DNA from: Nitratifractor sp. | GTDB lineage: Bacteria; Campylobacterota; Campylobacteria; Campylobacterales; Sulfurovaceae | Length of the DNA: 21,670 bases | Direction: 5' to 3' | Assembly (NCBI GenBank): GCA_015485845.1 | Contig: WFSU01000112.1 | Span: 1 to 21,670 of the forward strand | Shown here: piece by piece, positions 21,432 to 21,670 of the stretch | How the letters are laid out: every line of letters starts with the position of its first letter | Numbering within the stretch: position 1 is the first letter of the stretch | Notes under the pieces: model-generated | Told to the model about the DNA's origin: nothing | Databases searched by the model: none | The model's input: only the letters and a program-made list of their open reading frames with translations | Program-made: the position numbers and the translations under genes

Positions 21432-21571
21432 GGGGTAGTGCCTTTAATGTTAAGTATGGTGAATCAAAACAGGGGGGAGTCTTTCGGTCTAACGGAGAAA
21501 ATTCAAACAAACAATCACACGGTACACACGAGAGATGAACTCGAACCTCATCTTTCATCACCGTCATTATA
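21432..21571 (-). promoter_or_regulatory. csp promoter and long 5' leader
   Basis: On the minus strand TATAAT (21571-21566) is the likely -10 box, with no matching -35. The resulting leader is about 125 bases and contains a possible hairpin GATGA...TCATC near its 5' end (about 21534-21552). Cold-shock genes often have long structured leaders that act as thermosensors; whether this one does is not shown. Confidence 0.5.
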
Positions 21572-21635
21572 GCGGGGATATGGTGTAGAAAGCTTAAAAT
21601 AACACAAAGAGGACTAAATAATTACAAAAAGCAAG

Positions 21636-21670
21636 TATAATGCTTCCATGAAATGTCCTATTTGCACCTC
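21636..21670 (+). CDS. Start of a CxxC zinc-ribbon-like protein (partial), with adjacent -10 box
   Basis: ATG at 21648 opens a frame MKCPICT that runs out of the window. The CxxC suggests a zinc ribbon (NrdR-like and many other proteins start this way), so no name is given. TATAAT at 21636-21641 ends six bases before the ATG, which would put the transcription start on or beside the A of the start codon. The mRNA would then be leaderless. Confidence 0.35.

Noticed and set aside
21432..21560. Riboswitch in the csp leader
   Set aside because: Only one short hairpin can be drawn and no known aptamer core is recognisable.

Overview
The window most likely comes from a member of the Campylobacterota (Epsilonproteobacteria) with a fairly GC-rich chromosome. 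The order aroQ, M24 peptidase, folK, flhF matches the HP1038-HP1035 order I remember from Helicobacter pylori. A futalosine-pathway deaminase of the HP0267 type sits beside it. Genus cannot be fixed from sequence alone.

Left part (1-4863). The window opens with the 3' end of an aminotransferase gene whose TAG stop lies inside a REP-like palindrome. Two REP clusters (161-494 and 1452-1700) flank a reverse-order toxin-antitoxin pair (RelE/HigB-like toxin, XRE antitoxin). The second cluster begins with a copy of the last 33 bases of the aminotransferase gene. A minus-strand operon with overlapping genes then runs mqnF, a membrane/GNAT fusion protein, and a DUF309 protein.

Core plus-strand block (4927-9777). 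aroQ and the M24 peptidase are followed by 350 bp of REP and palindromic DNA. Then come folK, flhF, a small protein that I read as two tandem SpoA/FliN-like domains, and mnmA, all overlapping by 7-8 bases. The flhG gene that normally follows flhF is absent.

Accessory block (9774-18144). Base composition changes at the mnmA stop codon. The contents are a YiiX-like permuted papain lipoprotein, a divergent CPBP membrane protease, and two diverged YjdF-like membrane proteins on the minus strand. After these comes a plus-strand group made of a secreted lipoprotein, a MacB/LolCDE-type ABC permease and ATPase, and a Tat-exported PhoD-like phosphodiesterase. The PhoD-like gene is frameshifted and has lost a metal-ligand cysteine. 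The block ends at a tRNA-Leu(CAG) gene on the minus strand.

Right part (18346-21670). A tightly packed operon encodes an IscU-like scaffold lacking its first cluster-ligand cysteine, a helical ferritin-like protein, phosphatidylserine decarboxylase and a HAD phosphatase. The HAD gene again ends on a TAG inside a REP element. A cold-shock protein gene with a long leader and the first codons of a possibly leaderless gene close the window.

The most interesting items are four. The first is the REP family whose conserved GTAG supplies stop codons. The second is the toxin-antitoxin module between direct repeats that carry a gene tail. The third is the tandem SpoA-like protein coupled to flhF. The fourth is the IscU-like/ferritin-like pair.
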